Positions 27,210-37,995 of a stretch of 64,000 nucleotides of DNA are shown here, in pieces. Source of the DNA: Vibrio sp. Isolate32 (lineage in GTDB: Bacteria; Pseudomonadota; Gammaproteobacteria; Enterobacterales; Vibrionaceae); contig NZ_JAKEUQ010000008.1 in NCBI RefSeq assembly GCF_022397955.1, positions 62,001-126,000 on the forward strand, written 5' to 3'. The notes below the pieces were generated by a model, which was given only the letters and a program-made list of their open reading frames with translations, was not told the DNA's origin and did no database searches. Position numbers and translations under genes: made by a program. How positions within the stretch are numbered: the stretch's first letter is position 1; the number at the start of each line of letters is the position of its first letter.

Positions 27210-28346
27210 ATGTACGCGCTAAGTAACTGTAAAATTTACACTGGTAGTGATGTTCTAACCGATCATGCTGTAGTAATCGAAAACGAACTGATCAAAAAAG
27301 TCTGCCCTATCTCCGAATTACCAGAAGGTATCGAGGTTCGTGAGCTAGACGGTGCAAACCTAAGCCCGGGTTTCATTGACCTACAACTGAACGGTTGTGG
27401 TGGCGTGATGCTGAACGATGAAATCACTGCAGAAACAATGCAGATCATGCACAAAGCAAACCTAAAATCAGGCTGTACTAGCTTCTTGCCTACTCTGATT
27501 ACTTCTTCAGATGAAGACATGCGCGCAGTTATCACAGCAGCTCGTGAATACCATAACCAATACCAGAACCAATCTTTAGGTCTTCACCTTGAAGGTCCAT
27601 ACCTAAACGTTGCGAAAAAGGGCATTCACAGCGTTGATCATATTCGTAAGTCTGACAGCGAGATGATTGAGCTTATCTGTGAGAACAGCGACCTTGTTGC
27701 GAAAGTAACACTGGCTCCCGAGCTAAACGATCCAGAGCATATCGAACGCCTACACAAAGCTGGTGTTGTGGTTTCTATCGGTCACACCAACGCAACTTAC
27801 GCAGAAGCGCGTCAAGGTTTTGAATCGGGAATCACGTTTGCAACGCACCTATTCAATGCAATGACCCCGATGGTCGGTCGTGAACCGGGGGTTGTTGGCG
27901 CTATTTACGATACACCAGAGGTGTACGCAGGCATCATCGCCGACGGCTTCCACGTTGATTACGCAAACATCAGAATTGCGCATAAAATCAAGGGAGAAAA
28001 GTTGGTATTAGTGACGGATGCCACAGCTCCTGCAGGTGCTGACATGGAATACTTTATTTTTGTCGGTAAGAAAGTATATTACCGAGATGGTAAGTGTGTT
28101 GATGAAAACGGCACACTGGGCGGCTCAGCTCTGACTATGATTGAAGCAGTTCAGAACACAGTTGAGCACGCTGGTATCGCTTTAGACGAAGCTCTTCGCA
28201 TGGCTACACTATACCCAGCTACGGCTATCGGTGTAGAAAGCAAGCTAGGTCGAATCAAAAAAGGCATGGTTGCAAACCTAGCTGTATTTGACCGAGACTT
28301 TAACGTTAAAGCGACTGTTGTTAATGGACAATACGAGCACAATTAA
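27210..28346 (+). CDS. nagA: N-acetylglucosamine-6-phosphate deacetylase
   Basis: The 378-residue amidohydrolase-fold enzyme has HLEGPYLN near residue 128 and catalytic aspartate in [10 protein letters not shown] near 270. The C-terminal strand LAVFDRDF is typical of the superfamily. It removes acetate from GlcNAc-6-phosphate, the step after NagE uptake. It is followed by nagC after 2 bases. nagB (deaminase) is not beside it, unlike in enterobacteria. AAGGA lies upstream of the ATG. Confidence 0.96.
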   Translation: MYALSNCKIYTGSDVLTDHAVVIENELIKKVCPISELPEGIEVRELDGANLSPGFIDLQLNGCGGVMLNDEITAETMQIMHKANLKSGCTSFLPTLITSSDEDMRAVITAAREYHNQYQNQSLGLHLEGPYLNVAKKGIHSVDHIRKSDSEMIELICENSDLVAKVTLAPELNDPEHIERLHKAGVVVSIGHTNATYAEARQGFESGITFATHLFNAMTPMVGREPGVVGAIYDTPEVYAGIIADGFHVDYANIRIAHKIKGEKLVLVTDATAPAGADMEYFIFVGKKVYYRDGKCVDENGTLGGSALTMIEAVQNTVEHAGIALDEALRMATLYPATAIGVESKLGRIKKGMVANLAVFDRDFNVKATVVNGQYEHN

Positions 28347-28348
28347 GT

Positions 28349-29563
28349 ATGAATGGCGGACAAATAGGTAACGTAGACTTAGTTAAACAACTAAACAGTG
28401 CGGCGGTATACCGACTTATAGACCAACAAGGGCCTATCAGTCGCATACAAGTGGCTGATGTAAGCCAACTCGCACCGGCAAGTGTTACAAAAATTACCCG
28501 CCAACTTTTAGAGCGCGGCCTAATTAAAGAGGTCGCGCAGCAAGCGTCTACTGGCGGTAGACGCGCTATCTCCCTGACCACAGAAGTAGAACCTTTTCAT
28601 TCTGTCGCTGTGCGCTTAGGCCGAGACTACATTCAAATAAGCCTGCATGACCTTGGTGGTCGTGAGTTGGCTTTCCAGCAGCAAGACCTGAATTATTCCG
28701 ACCAATCAGACCTGACTCAAGGTTTAGTCAATAACTTGAAGGCTTTCATTGCTGAACATCAACCAAAGATCGACCAACTGATTGCCATTGGAGTTACTCT
28801 TCCAGGCTTGGTTAACCCTACGACAGGTGTCGTTGAGTACATGCCAAACACAGACATCGATAACCTCGCATTAAGCGACATTATTCGCGACACATTCCAT
28901 GTTGCTTGCTTTGTTGGAAATGACGTTCGAGGAATGGCACTTGCTGAGCACTACTTCGGTGCAAGTAAAGACAGTCAAGATTCTATTTTGGTCAGTGTTC
29001 ACCGTGGTACGGGTGCTGGTATTATCGTTAATGGTCAGGTTTTCTTAGGTCATAACCGTAACGTCGGTGAAATTGGTCATATCCAAATTGATCCGCTAGG
29101 TGAACAGTGCCAATGTGGTAACTTCGGTTGTCTTGAAACAGTAGCAGCAAACCCTGCGATCGTTGAGCGCGTGCAGAAGCTGATTAAACAAGGTTATGAG
29201 TCTTCTTTAACCGAACTTGAGCGTATTACTATTCAAGACGTTTGCGACCATGCAATGAATGGTGACGAATTAGCTAAGCAGAGCTTGGTTCGAGTAGGAA
29301 ACCAGTTAGGTAAAGCGATCGCGATGACGATCAACCTATTTAACCCTCAAAAAGTGATCATTGCTGGTGATATTACTAAGGCACAAGAGATTGTTTTCCC
29401 TGCAATTAAGCGCAATGTAGAGAATCAGTCGCTAACGACTTTCCATAGCGGCCTGCCTATTGTAGCATCACAGATCGATAAACATCCTACGATGGGAGCT
29501 TTTGCTATGATCAAGCGCGCCATGCTCAACGGTGTGTTACTGCAGAAGCTACTTGAAGATTAA
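28349..29563 (+). CDS. nagC: ROK-family repressor NagC
   Basis: The 404-residue ROK repressor has an N-terminal helix-turn-helix (VADVSQLAPASVTKITRQL, about residues 35-53). A ROK sugar-binding domain holds the zinc motif GEIGHIQIDPLGEQCQCGNF. By analogy with E. coli it binds GlcNAc-6-P as inducer and represses nagE and nagAC. It lies 2 bases after nagA, so they form one operon. A strong terminator follows. Resemblance to E. coli NagC extends over the whole length. Confidence 0.95.
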   Translation: MNGGQIGNVDLVKQLNSAAVYRLIDQQGPISRIQVADVSQLAPASVTKITRQLLERGLIKEVAQQASTGGRRAISLTTEVEPFHSVAVRLGRDYIQISLHDLGGRELAFQQQDLNYSDQSDLTQGLVNNLKAFIAEHQPKIDQLIAIGVTLPGLVNPTTGVVEYMPNTDIDNLALSDIIRDTFHVACFVGNDVRGMALAEHYFGASKDSQDSILVSVHRGTGAGIIVNGQVFLGHNRNVGEIGHIQIDPLGEQCQCGNFGCLETVAANPAIVERVQKLIKQGYESSLTELERITIQDVCDHAMNGDELAKQSLVRVGNQLGKAIAMTINLFNPQKVIIAGDITKAQEIVFPAIKRNVENQSLTTFHSGLPIVASQIDKHPTMGAFAMIKRAMLNGVLLQKLLED

Positions 29564-29586
29564 AGAACAATAATTCTGATTTTCCG

Positions 29587-29622
29587 CGGGCCGTGTTTGT
29601 AAAAACACGGCCCGTTTTTTTA
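29587..29622 (+). terminator. nagAC terminator
   Basis: The 12-bp perfect arms CGGGCCGTGTTT and AAACACGGCCCG are followed by T7. Confidence 0.92.
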
Positions 29623-29644
29623 AGCTAGGGAACAACAACAAGTT

Positions 29645-31231
29645 ATGGAACTTATATTAATATCCACTGCGTTTATCGCAGGATTTATTGCTTTAAAGTG
29701 TCACCTTCCCCCATTAGTTGGTTTTTTGGTTGCAGGCTTTGGGCTCTTTGCCTTTGGCTTTGAAACCAATGACACCATCATTACTTTAGCTGACCTTGGT
29801 GTCACGCTACTTCTATTTACTATCGGCTTAAAGCTTGACATCAAAACCCTACTCTCTAAAGAGATCTGGGCTGGCGCGACAATCCACAACCTTTTGTCCA
29901 CTCTGTTTTTCGCCGTAGCCCTGTTTGGTTTTAAGTTCTTAGGTATTTCATCACTAGCCGCTATGTCGGTAGAACAGATCGTTCTGCTCGGTTTTGCTCT
30001 TTCATTCTCTAGTACAGTATTTGCGGTTAAGACTCTGCAAGAAAAAGGTGAAATGAATGCAACCTACGGAACGTTGGCGATTGGTATCTTGGTTATGCAG
30101 GATATCTTCGCCGTTGTATTCCTAACGGCTTCTACGGGAAAAATCCCTGAGTGGTATGCGATTGCTCTGTTTGCCCTGCCCTTATTGCGCCCACTGTTCT
30201 ACAAAGTGCTCGATTGGGTGGGTCATGGTGAGATGCTAGTTCTGTCCGGCATCTTCTTCGCATTAGTTGTCGGTGCTGGTTTATTCCATTTGGTTGGTGT
30301 TAAACCTGATCTAGGTGCTCTAATCCTAGGTATGTTACTTGCAGGTCACCCAAAAGCCTCAGAGTTATCAAAATCGCTGTTTAACCTTAAAGAGCTTTTC
30401 CTTGTCTGTTTCTTCTTGAACATTGGTTTGTCAGAGCAACCAACCATTCAAGGCTTTATGCTTGCAGTCTTGTTCTTGTTGCTGTTGCCAGTGAAAGGTG
30501 TTCTCTACTTCTTGGTACTCAACCGCTTCAAGTTCCGTGTTCGAACATCTCTACTCGCCTCTCTATCACTTTTTAACTACAGCGAATTTGGCCTCATCGT
30601 TGGTGGCCTCGCCTTCAAGATGGGTTGGATGTCGGGTGATATCCTGGTTGCGGTAGCTATTGCTGTTTCACTGTCGTTCTTAATAGCTGCACCTTTAAAC
30701 CGAGCTGGTCACAAACTTTATCAGCAGTCAGGTAAATGGTTGAAAGAGCATGCGTCAGAAAAACTTCACCAACGTGATAAACGAATTGACCCGGGTCGGG
30801 CTCAAGTGCTTATTCTTGGTATGGGACGAATTGGTACCGGTGCTTATGACGAATTACGTTCTCGCTACGGCAAAGTCAGCCTAGGTGTCGAAGTTCGTGA
30901 AGAAGCCGCACACAACCACCGAAGCCATGGAAGAAACGTGATTTCTGGGGACGCGACCGATCCGGATTTCTGGGAACGAATTCTAGATACAGCAAACGTA
31001 AAACTGGTGATATTGGCAATGCCTCACCACCAAGGTAATCAAACCGCTTTAGAACAATTAAAGTCACGTAATTTTAAAGGCCAAATTGCGGCTATTGCTG
31101 AATATCCAGATCAACTCGTAACACTAAAAGAGAATGGCGTTGATGCAGCATTTAACATTTACAGCGAGGCTGGTAGTGGATTTGCTCGCCACGTTTGCGA
31201 ACAGTTAAATCCAAATATCAATAAAATCTAG
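29645..31231 (+). CDS. CPA2-type cation:proton antiporter with RCK domain (KefB/KefC-like)
   Basis: The 528-residue protein has about 12 membrane helices (residues 1-350) of the Na+/H+ exchanger CPA2 superfamily. A cytoplasmic RCK-N nucleotide-binding domain starts near residue 387 with VLILGMGRIGTG and has the acidic V-E-V/GDATDP pattern. It probably exchanges K+ or Na+ for H+, gated by nucleotide or a thiol adduct. Specificity cannot be read from the sequence, and no KefF/KefG-like ancillary gene is adjacent. A nagC terminator precedes it, so it has its own promoter. Confidence 0.88.
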   Translation: MELILISTAFIAGFIALKCHLPPLVGFLVAGFGLFAFGFETNDTIITLADLGVTLLLFTIGLKLDIKTLLSKEIWAGATIHNLLSTLFFAVALFGFKFLGISSLAAMSVEQIVLLGFALSFSSTVFAVKTLQEKGEMNATYGTLAIGILVMQDIFAVVFLTASTGKIPEWYAIALFALPLLRPLFYKVLDWVGHGEMLVLSGIFFALVVGAGLFHLVGVKPDLGALILGMLLAGHPKASELSKSLFNLKELFLVCFFLNIGLSEQPTIQGFMLAVLFLLLLPVKGVLYFLVLNRFKFRVRTSLLASLSLFNYSEFGLIVGGLAFKMGWMSGDILVAVAIAVSLSFLIAAPLNRAGHKLYQQSGKWLKEHASEKLHQRDKRIDPGRAQVLILGMGRIGTGAYDELRSRYGKVSLGVEVREEAAHNHRSHGRNVISGDATDPDFWERILDTANVKLVILAMPHHQGNQTALEQLKSRNFKGQIAAIAEYPDQLVTLKENGVDAAFNIYSEAGSGFARHVCEQLNPNINKI

Positions 31232-31250
31232 TATTAGACCGTGTTCAACT

Positions 31251-31297
31251 AAACCTCTCAAAACTGCCTATTTTTCGCACTTTTGAGAGGTTTTTGT
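31251..31297 (+). terminator. Terminator after the CPA2 antiporter
   Basis: The perfect arms AAACCTCTCAAAA and TTTTGAGAGGTTT with a 17-base loop are followed by TTG and T3. Confidence 0.8.
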
Positions 31298-31466
31298 TTA
31301 AAAAACCAACCGTAATTAAACACCACACACCAAAACCACATAAAAATTAGATAATTTCTAACATAACACCCTTTATATTATTTTTTTGCTCACATCCGGT
31401 TGCTTTTTTTAGCCAGAATGGCAAATTGAATGCAATTGATTTGGAAATTATTTAAAAGGAAGTTCT

Positions 31467-33137
31467 ATGTGTTCAGTATTTGGCATTCTCGACATTAAAA
31501 GTGATGCCGCAGCACTTCGCCCTATTGCTTTAGAAATGTCTAAAAAGCTTCGTCACCGTGGTCCAGACTGGTCTGGTATCTATGCTGGTGAAAAAGCAAT
31601 CCTTGCTCATGAACGTCTTGCTATTGTTGGCTTGAACAGTGGTGCTCAACCACTATACAGCCAAGACAAAAAGCACATTCTTGCAGTGAATGGTGAAATT
31701 TATAACCACAAAGAACTTCGCGCACGCTATGAAGATAAATACCAGTTCCAGACTGATTCTGACTGTGAAGTTATCCTAGCACTATACCAAGAGATGGGTG
31801 CAGACCTTCTAGAAGAGCTTAACGGTATTTTCGCATTCGTTTTATACGACGAAGAAAAAGACGAGTACCTAGTGGGCCGTGACCATATTGGTATTATCCC
31901 GCTTTACCAAGGTTACGATGAGCACGGCAACTACTACGTTGCTTCAGAGATGAAAGCGTTGGTTGAAGTATGTAAGACGATCAGTGAATTCCCTCCTGGT
32001 AGCTTCTACTCTTCGAAAGATGCAGAACCTCAACGCTACTACATCCGCGATTGGAACGAGTACGCTGCGGTACAAGGCAACAGCACAAGCAAAGAAGACC
32101 TGACGGAAGCACTAGAAGCAGCGGTGAAACGTCAACTAATGACTGACGTACCTTATGGTGTACTTCTATCTGGTGGTCTCGATTCATCAATCACTTCTGC
32201 AGTCGCGAAACGCTTTGCGGCAATGCGTATTGAAGATGACGAACAGTCTGAAGCTTGGTGGCCACAACTACACTCATTTGCAGTTGGTTTAGAAGGTGCA
32301 CCTGATCTTATCGCTGCTCGTGAAGTGGCAGACAAGATCGGTACCGTTCACCACGAGATGACATACACCATTCAAGAAGGTTTAGATGCAATCCGTGACG
32401 TTATCTACCACATCGAAACCTACGACGTAACGACAATTCGCGCGTCTACGCCAATGTACCTACTTGCTCGTAAGATCAAAGCAATGGGTATCAAAATGGT
32501 ACTGTCTGGAGAAGGTGCTGATGAGATCTTTGGTGGTTACTTGTACTTCCACAAAGCGCCAAACGCAAAAGAGTTCCATGAAGAAACAGTACGTAAACTG
32601 CTGGCTCTGAACATGTTTGACTGTGCTCGTGCGAACAAATCGCTGGCAGCATGGGGCGTAGAAGGACGTGTACCATTCTTGGACAAAGAGTTCATCGATG
32701 TGGCAATGCGCTTAAACCCAGAAGACAAGATGTGTGGCAACGGTAAGATGGAAAAACACATTCTACGTGAGTGTTTTGAACACTATCTACCGGATTCAAT
32801 TGCATGGCGTCAAAAAGAGCAGTTCTCTGATGGTGTCGGCTACGACTGGATTGATACGTTGAAAGCAACCGCTGAAGAGAAAGTAACGGATAAGCAAATG
32901 GAAACTGCTCAATTCCGTTTCCCATACAACACGCCGACGACTAAAGAAGGCTACGCTTACCGCGAAATCTTCGAAGAGCTGTTCCCGCTCGAATCTGCAG
33001 CGGAGTGTGTACCGGGTGGTCCATCTGTCGCTTGTTCATCAGCGAAAGCCATTGAGTGGGATGAGTCGTTCCAAAACTGTGTAGACCCATCAGGTCGTGC
33101 GGTTCAAGCGGTTCACAACGACGCTTACAACGCGTAA
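31467..33137 (+). CDS. asnB: Asparagine synthase B (glutamine-hydrolysing)
   Basis: The 556-residue enzyme has an N-terminal class II glutaminase domain with nucleophile C2 (MCSVFGI). The C-terminal synthetase domain has the PP-loop LLSGGLDSSI near residue 232. It makes asparagine from aspartate, glutamine and ATP. AAGGAA precedes the ATG. E. coli asnB also flanks the nag operon. About 170 AT-rich bases upstream hold its promoter. Confidence 0.97.
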   Translation: MCSVFGILDIKSDAAALRPIALEMSKKLRHRGPDWSGIYAGEKAILAHERLAIVGLNSGAQPLYSQDKKHILAVNGEIYNHKELRARYEDKYQFQTDSDCEVILALYQEMGADLLEELNGIFAFVLYDEEKDEYLVGRDHIGIIPLYQGYDEHGNYYVASEMKALVEVCKTISEFPPGSFYSSKDAEPQRYYIRDWNEYAAVQGNSTSKEDLTEALEAAVKRQLMTDVPYGVLLSGGLDSSITSAVAKRFAAMRIEDDEQSEAWWPQLHSFAVGLEGAPDLIAAREVADKIGTVHHEMTYTIQEGLDAIRDVIYHIETYDVTTIRASTPMYLLARKIKAMGIKMVLSGEGADEIFGGYLYFHKAPNAKEFHEETVRKLLALNMFDCARANKSLAAWGVEGRVPFLDKEFIDVAMRLNPEDKMCGNGKMEKHILRECFEHYLPDSIAWRQKEQFSDGVGYDWIDTLKATAEEKVTDKQMETAQFRFPYNTPTTKEGYAYREIFEELFPLESAAECVPGGPSVACSSAKAIEWDESFQNCVDPSGRAVQAVHNDAYNA

Positions 33138-33162
33138 ACGCTCAGGCAAATTCGAAATACTA

Positions 33163-33190
33163 AAAAAGGCGCATTATGCGCCTTTTTGTT
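33163..33190 (+). terminator. asnB terminator
   Basis: AAAAAGGCGCA and TGCGCCTTTTT around TTA form a near-symmetric terminator that could also serve the convergent rfaH gene. Confidence 0.85.
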
Positions 33191-33223
33191 TTAAGTCTAG
33201 ATGTAATAATTCTTATCACAGAG

Positions 33224-33730
33224 TTAAGTGTGTGCTTGTAGTGCCTCGTTTTCGATACTGACTGGCACCACCTGACTGATCATCTTCACTAACATGATAG
33301 AACGAGCCTCACCGTCTTTCTGGTGGAAAATCGCCTCAATACCAGCAAACTGACCGCTATTAATTTTCACAACTTGACCAGGTTCGAACTCAACACAGCA
33401 ATCTTCAGTTTCATTGCTGCAATACTTCTCAAGTTGTTTGAGCTCAAAAACCAAGTCACCTTGCACTTCATGTGGTAGTGCTCCAAACTTAATAAAGTCC
33501 ACTGCGCCGCGCGTTGAACGAACAGTAGTAAAACTCGGCCCTTGTTCATAATCAAATCGAACAAAGACGTATGAAGGAAATAGCGGTTCTTTGACCACCT
33601 TTTCTTTCCCTCTAACCACCTTTTCGACTTCTATTTGTGGGTAAAAGCACTCTACCCCTTGATTCTCTAAGTGCTGCTGAGCGCGTTTTTGATCGCCACG
33701 CTTACAGTAGAGTAAATACCAACGTTTCAT
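33224..33730 (-). CDS. rfaH: Transcription antitermination protein RfaH
   Basis: The 168-residue NusG paralogue has an NGN domain (start MKRWYLLYCKRGDQKRAQQ; LFPSYVFVRFD in the middle) and a C-terminal KOW region (FEPGQVVKINSGQFAGIEAI). RfaH is recruited at ops elements to let RNA polymerase read through long surface-polysaccharide and similar operons. The short helix-forming linker and absence of a NusG-type start favour RfaH over NusG. I found no ops element nearby; targets lie elsewhere. It converges on asnB. Confidence 0.9.
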   Translation of the reverse strand: MKRWYLLYCKRGDQKRAQQHLENQGVECFYPQIEVEKVVRGKEKVVKEPLFPSYVFVRFDYEQGPSFTTVRSTRGAVDFIKFGALPHEVQGDLVFELKQLEKYCSNETEDCCVEFEPGQVVKINSGQFAGIEAIFHQKDGEARSIMLVKMISQVVPVSIENEALQAHT

Positions 33731-34232
33731 TTAACTAGCCATTTTCTATTTTGTGGACATTTTACCACAAGCCTAATACGGTTTAATTGCTATTAACTAA
33801 ATGAATCTTAATCGCCGTAAAATTATGCGTAGCAAAGCAATTTATCAACAAAAAATTATAGATATAAAAATAATTAAGCATTGTACAGAGTTCTATTGTC
33901 GATCAAAAGGTGCGCTACTATGACTGCATATACATTCAAAAAACAAAATACAACGTTCCCTTTAAGGGGAGTAGGATACATAAAACTGATGACTGGAGCT
34001 TTTATGATTCAAAAATATTTTTAATGAGATCATTTAACAATCAACTCAAATTTGGAAAATTAGTTTGCAGCACGAACTTTAAGGGCAACACCACCAATAA
34101 AGAATATAATTTTCAAACACTTACAGTGAAAAAGTTATCGTTACTATAAAATACATCTATTGCAGATGTTTACCCCACTCTGTATACATAAGTGCCTATA
34201 AAATCTTTTAATAACTAAAATTAGTAAAACTT
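33731..34232. other. AT-rich intergenic region between rfaH and the POT transporter
   Basis: These 502 bases are markedly AT-rich. They hold the divergent promoters of rfaH and the transporter. A 79-codon frame from a GTG at 33910 and a 34-codon ATG frame at 33920 occur, but neither shows a clear ribosome binding site or family resemblance. I see no terminator or repeat. Confidence 0.5.
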
Positions 34233-35630
34233 ATGCCAAGCAATCACAACATCTTTGGCCACCCTAGAGGCCTATTTCTACTTTTCAGCACAGAGCTATG
34301 GGAACGTTTCTCCTACTACGCTATGCGTGCGATTCTTGTTTTATTCTTAACAGACACAACGATCAACGGCGGATTGGGCTGGTCGACAAAAGACGCGCTT
34401 GACCTTTACGGTATCTACACAGGTTTAGTTTACATCACGCCTTTGATCGGTGGTTGGATTGCCGACAACTACCTAGGGCAACGTAAGTCGATTTTTATTG
34501 GTGGCGTGTTAATGGCACTTGGCCAATTTACACTAGCTCTACCAAGCGGCTTTATGGGCTTAGACCAAGTAAGTGCACTTTACCTAGGTCTAGCACTGCT
34601 TATCAGTGGTAACGGCATGTTTAAGCCAAACATCTCGACTATGGTTGGTGACCTTTACCAAGATGGTGATAACCGTCGTGATGGCGCATTTACTATTTTC
34701 TACATGGGAATCAACTTAGGTGCACTATTAGGTGGCCTTATCTCTGGTGCTGCAGCTGAGTCGTATGGCTGGAAAGCAGGTTTCCTAGCGGCTGGTATTG
34801 GTATGCTTATTAGCCTTGTGATGCAAATAACCATGGCGCAATCATGGTTAGGTGATATTGGCCGCGAACCTGCAGCCAAGCGTGACCTAGCTCTTAAGCA
34901 ATCTGCGAGAAAAGAACCACTGACCAAAAAAGAAATTGACCGCATCAAGGTTATCCTTGTTATGAGCCTGTTTACTATCGTTTTCTGGGCAGGTTTCGAA
35001 CAAGCTGGTGGTCTAATGAACATCTACACGCAGCAATACACAGATCGTATGATTGGTAGTTTTGAAGTTCCTGCAGCGTGGTTTCAATCTCTGAATCCAT
35101 TCTTCATTATTACTCTGGCACCTGTATTAGCCGTTCTATGGGTGAAACTGGGTAAACGCGAACCTAACTCACCGATGAAGTTTGCTTTCGCGATGTTTTT
35201 CCTAGCTCTAGGTTTCCTATGTATGGTTGGTGCCGTTATGGAACAAGGTGGCGACACTGCGGTTAAAACATCAATGCTATGGCTAGTCGGCGCATTCTTC
35301 TTCCACACACTGGGCGAACTGTGTCTGTCTCCTATCGGCCTATCGTTAGTCACTAAACTCGCACCGCTGCGTCTTGCTTCACTTATGATGGGAGCATGGT
35401 TCGGCTGTAACGCGATTGCAAACTACGTCGCAGGTTATGTTGGCTCTCACGTTGGTGAGTTGGGTGCACTGGCTATCTTCAGTGGTATTGCAATTACAGC
35501 AACAATCAGCGGCATCTTACTGCTTCTTTGTGCTGGTAAGCTTGTGTCATGGATGCACGGTGTAGAGAGCAACATGACACTAGAGTCTGAACCAAAAGAA
35601 GAGCGCACTGCAGAAACTTCTGTTGCCTAA
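34233..35630 (+). CDS. POT/PTR-family proton-dependent di-/tripeptide transporter
   Basis: The 465-residue MFS protein of the proton-dependent oligopeptide transporter family has the signature E21-LWER-FSYY at the first helix. The PTR motif region runs through DGAFTIFYMGINLGA (about 150-165), and there are about 14 membrane helices. It should import di- and tripeptides with protons, like DtpA/DtpB. No clear ribosome binding site precedes the ATG at 34233, but the N-terminus fits the family. It stands alone. Confidence 0.92.
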   Translation: MPSNHNIFGHPRGLFLLFSTELWERFSYYAMRAILVLFLTDTTINGGLGWSTKDALDLYGIYTGLVYITPLIGGWIADNYLGQRKSIFIGGVLMALGQFTLALPSGFMGLDQVSALYLGLALLISGNGMFKPNISTMVGDLYQDGDNRRDGAFTIFYMGINLGALLGGLISGAAAESYGWKAGFLAAGIGMLISLVMQITMAQSWLGDIGREPAAKRDLALKQSARKEPLTKKEIDRIKVILVMSLFTIVFWAGFEQAGGLMNIYTQQYTDRMIGSFEVPAAWFQSLNPFFIITLAPVLAVLWVKLGKREPNSPMKFAFAMFFLALGFLCMVGAVMEQGGDTAVKTSMLWLVGAFFFHTLGELCLSPIGLSLVTKLAPLRLASLMMGAWFGCNAIANYVAGYVGSHVGELGALAIFSGIAITATISGILLLLCAGKLVSWMHGVESNMTLESEPKEERTAETSVA

Positions 35631-35674
35631 TATCTAATTTCGTCCAGTGTCTAATCGACGCTAGAATACAATCC

Positions 35675-35703
35675 AAAAGGGCTGCTCATTGAGCAGCCCT
35701 TCT
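35675..35703. terminator. Bidirectional terminator between the POT transporter and hemH
   Basis: AAGGGCTGCTC, loop ATT and GAGCAGCCCTT form a perfect 11-bp stem, with A4 on the left for hemH. Confidence 0.85.
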
Positions 35704-35722
35704 AGTAGTTATTTAGCCAGTA

Positions 35723-36685
35723 TTAACGGTGAATCTCTACCAGTTCAGCCATCATGTCGATATGTGAATCTCTGTCGTTGAGACACATGATATAGCTAAA
35801 CTCAGAACCACCGGCTTCAATGAAAGTTTCCTTACACTGATCTGAAATCTCTTCCAGCGTTTCTAAACAGTCCACCGAGAATGCTGGAGCCATGATATCG
35901 ATTTTCTTGATCCCTTTGCTTGGCAATGATTCAAGTGTCTCATCGGTATATGGCTTTAACCACTCTTCTCGACCAAATCGAGACTGGTACGTCATAGTGA
36001 TATCGTCTGCAGATAAACCAAGCTCCTCAGCTAGTAACTTAGTTGTCGCTTCACAATGTTGAGGGTAGATATCCCCTTCATCTGCCAATCGCTTCGGAAT
36101 GCCGTGGAAAGAGCAAACCAAATGATCCGCTCGGCCATTTTTCTCCCAATGGCTACGAACACTCTCAGCCAGTGCTTTAGTGTAACTAGGATGTGCGTAG
36201 TAATCGCGGATAAAACGGTAACTAGGAATAACAGGCATCTGTTTGAAGGCTTTGGTTAAACCATCAGAAACCGCAGCAGTGGTAGTGCCTGAATACTGAG
36301 GATACAGAGGCAATACGATGATATCCTCAACGCCCTGCTCCATCAGCTGCTCAACGCCCGTTTTTAGGCTTGGGTTACCATAAGTCATCCCCAGCGCGAC
36401 AGGCATCTCTAACTTCTTCTGTAGCTTATCTGCTTGTCTTTTTGAATACACAAGAAGCGGTGAGCCGTCGTCCATCCAAACCGACTGATAAAGCTTGGCT
36501 ACTTTGGGTGAACGAATCGGTAAAATCACTCCGTGCAATATCGGGCACCATAGCCAGCGTGTTAGATTAACGACTCGCTTATCGTGCAAAAATTCACTCA
36601 AAAATCGACGAACGCCAGCTGGGGTCGCAGAATCTGGCGTACCTAAGTTCACCAGTAAAACGCCCTGCTTTTTATTATTTTCCAT
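35723..36685 (-). CDS. hemH: Ferrochelatase
   Basis: The 320-residue ferrochelatase has an N-terminal [11 protein letters not shown] and the catalytic histidine in CSFHGIPKR near residue 195. The conserved acidic [12 protein letters not shown] lies near 268. It inserts Fe2+ into protoporphyrin IX to make haem. It follows adk, as in E. coli (htpG-adk-hemH), with a terminator between. AGG precedes the ATG. Confidence 0.96.
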   Translation of the reverse strand: MENNKKQGVLLVNLGTPDSATPAGVRRFLSEFLHDKRVVNLTRWLWCPILHGVILPIRSPKVAKLYQSVWMDDGSPLLVYSKRQADKLQKKLEMPVALGMTYGNPSLKTGVEQLMEQGVEDIIVLPLYPQYSGTTTAAVSDGLTKAFKQMPVIPSYRFIRDYYAHPSYTKALAESVRSHWEKNGRADHLVCSFHGIPKRLADEGDIYPQHCEATTKLLAEELGLSADDITMTYQSRFGREEWLKPYTDETLESLPSKGIKKIDIMAPAFSVDCLETLEEISDQCKETFIEAGGSEFSYIMCLNDRDSHIDMMAELVEIHR

Positions 36686-36899
36686 AGATACCTGAGACCA
36701 ATATGTAATTTTGTAGAGAGTAATATACTAACCTGCTGAAGTTTAAGATCATTGCTTGTCGCTAAATGTTGAGATAATCATTTGGCGTGACATATAACCA
36801 ACATCAACTTTAGATTATGAGCGAACTTTTCAAAGCTAATGTGCGTTGAATTGAGGGCTCCTAATTATCTTAGATTGGTATCGTACTAAAAATTGAGAC

Positions 36900-36926
36900 A
36901 AAAAAAGCGACCTTTAAGGTCGCTTC
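36900..36926 (-). terminator. adk terminator
   Basis: AAGCGACC and GGTCGCTT form a stem followed on the minus strand by T6 or more, 36 bases past the adk stop. Confidence 0.85.
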
Positions 36927-36961
36927 CAATATATCAAATTCTAAAACTGGCTGTTAGCCAA

Positions 36962-37995
<1,034 letters not shown>

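Noticed and set aside
33910..34149. 79-codon frame in the rfaH-POT transporter gap
   Set aside because: It has a GTG start without a good ribosome binding site, sits in AT-rich sequence and has no recognisable family.
36766..36785. Fur-box-like GATAATCATT upstream of hemH
   Set aside because: Only about 11 of 19 consensus positions agree; one half-site alone is not convincing.
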